DNA of 6,038 nucleotides from Flavobacteriaceae bacterium (GTDB lineage: Bacteria; Bacteroidota; Bacteroidia; Flavobacteriales; Flavobacteriaceae): the NCBI GenBank assembly GCA_023301205.1, contig JALZVC010000021.1, positions 1 to 6,038 of the forward strand, given 5' to 3'. The notes beneath the pieces are model-generated. The model searched no databases, had not been told where the DNA came from, and was given only the letters and a program-made list of their open reading frames with translations. The stretch's first letter is position 1; each line of letters begins with the position of its first letter. The translations under genes and the position numbers were made by a program. Positions 5,986 through 6,038 of the stretch are shown piece by piece.

Positions 5986-6038
5986 TTAATGATGCAGCTC
6001 TTCTTCATTGTCTTGCAGTGGAATGTGTTGTGGAACAT
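5986..6038 (-). CDS. C-terminal end of an unidentified protein, 5' part outside the window
   Basis: On the minus strand the frame entering at 6036 reads VPQHIPLQDNEEELHH and then TAA at 5988-5986, followed at normal spacing by a strong terminator. The acidic and histidine-rich tail looks like a real, solvent-exposed C-terminus. The other open frame here (19 residues ending at 5979) is cysteine- and lysine-rich and less protein-like. The fragment is too short to identify. From memory, a cytochrome c oxidase subunit I gene often lies upstream of ruvB in flavobacteria, which would make this its tail, but nothing in these 16 residues proves it. Confidence 0.6.
   Translation of the reverse strand, partial: VPQHIPLQDNEEELHH

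Noticed and set aside
5979..6038. Alternative 19-residue frame starting with ATG at 6038
   Set aside because: Its composition (Cys, Lys, His mix) is unlike a protein end or a known peptide. The overlapping frame ending in EEELHH is more protein-like and better placed before the terminator.
1..6038. Insertion sequence, prophage, CRISPR or other defence system
   Set aside because: No transposase, integrase, terminal inverted repeats with target duplication, regularly spaced repeats, or defence-related domains are present in any frame.

Overview
The window looks like chromosomal DNA of a marine-type member of the Flavobacteriia (Bacteroidota). The coding sequences are AT-rich and closely resemble flavobacterial RuvB, QueG and MaeB as I know them. 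Two intergenic regions carry the Bacteroidota -7 promoter element (TAnnTTTG, here TATATTTG), and most starts lack a Shine-Dalgarno sequence. This is an assignment from recall, not from a database search.

Every recognisable gene lies on the minus strand, so the transcriptional order runs from high to low coordinates. At the right edge is the last 17 codons of an unidentified protein (5986-6038), followed by a rho-independent terminator (5927-5959). Next comes about 380 bases of AT-rich noncoding DNA with several short inverted repeats, closed by a second minus-strand terminator (5525-5549). A new transcription unit then starts: ruvB (Holliday-junction branch-migration motor), a cytochrome P450 overlapping ruvB by one base, and queG (epoxyqueuosine reductase) 6 bases further on. 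After a 97-base gap with its own -7 element comes maeB, a malic enzyme fused to a phosphotransacetylase-like domain. It runs off the left edge after 692 codons.

The genes do not form one pathway. ruvB serves DNA repair, queG makes the queuosine tRNA modification, and maeB converts malate to pyruvate. The P450 is an accessory oxygenase of unknown substrate that sits between two housekeeping genes and is translationally packed with both. From memory, flavobacterial genomes often have ruvB, queG, maeB, ruvA and sprA close together, so ruvA may lie just beyond the left edge; that is inference. I see no mobile element, CRISPR array, tRNA or rRNA. The points most worth a second look are the P450 insertion and its junctions, a possibly leaderless ruvB mRNA, and the structured stretch between the two terminators.
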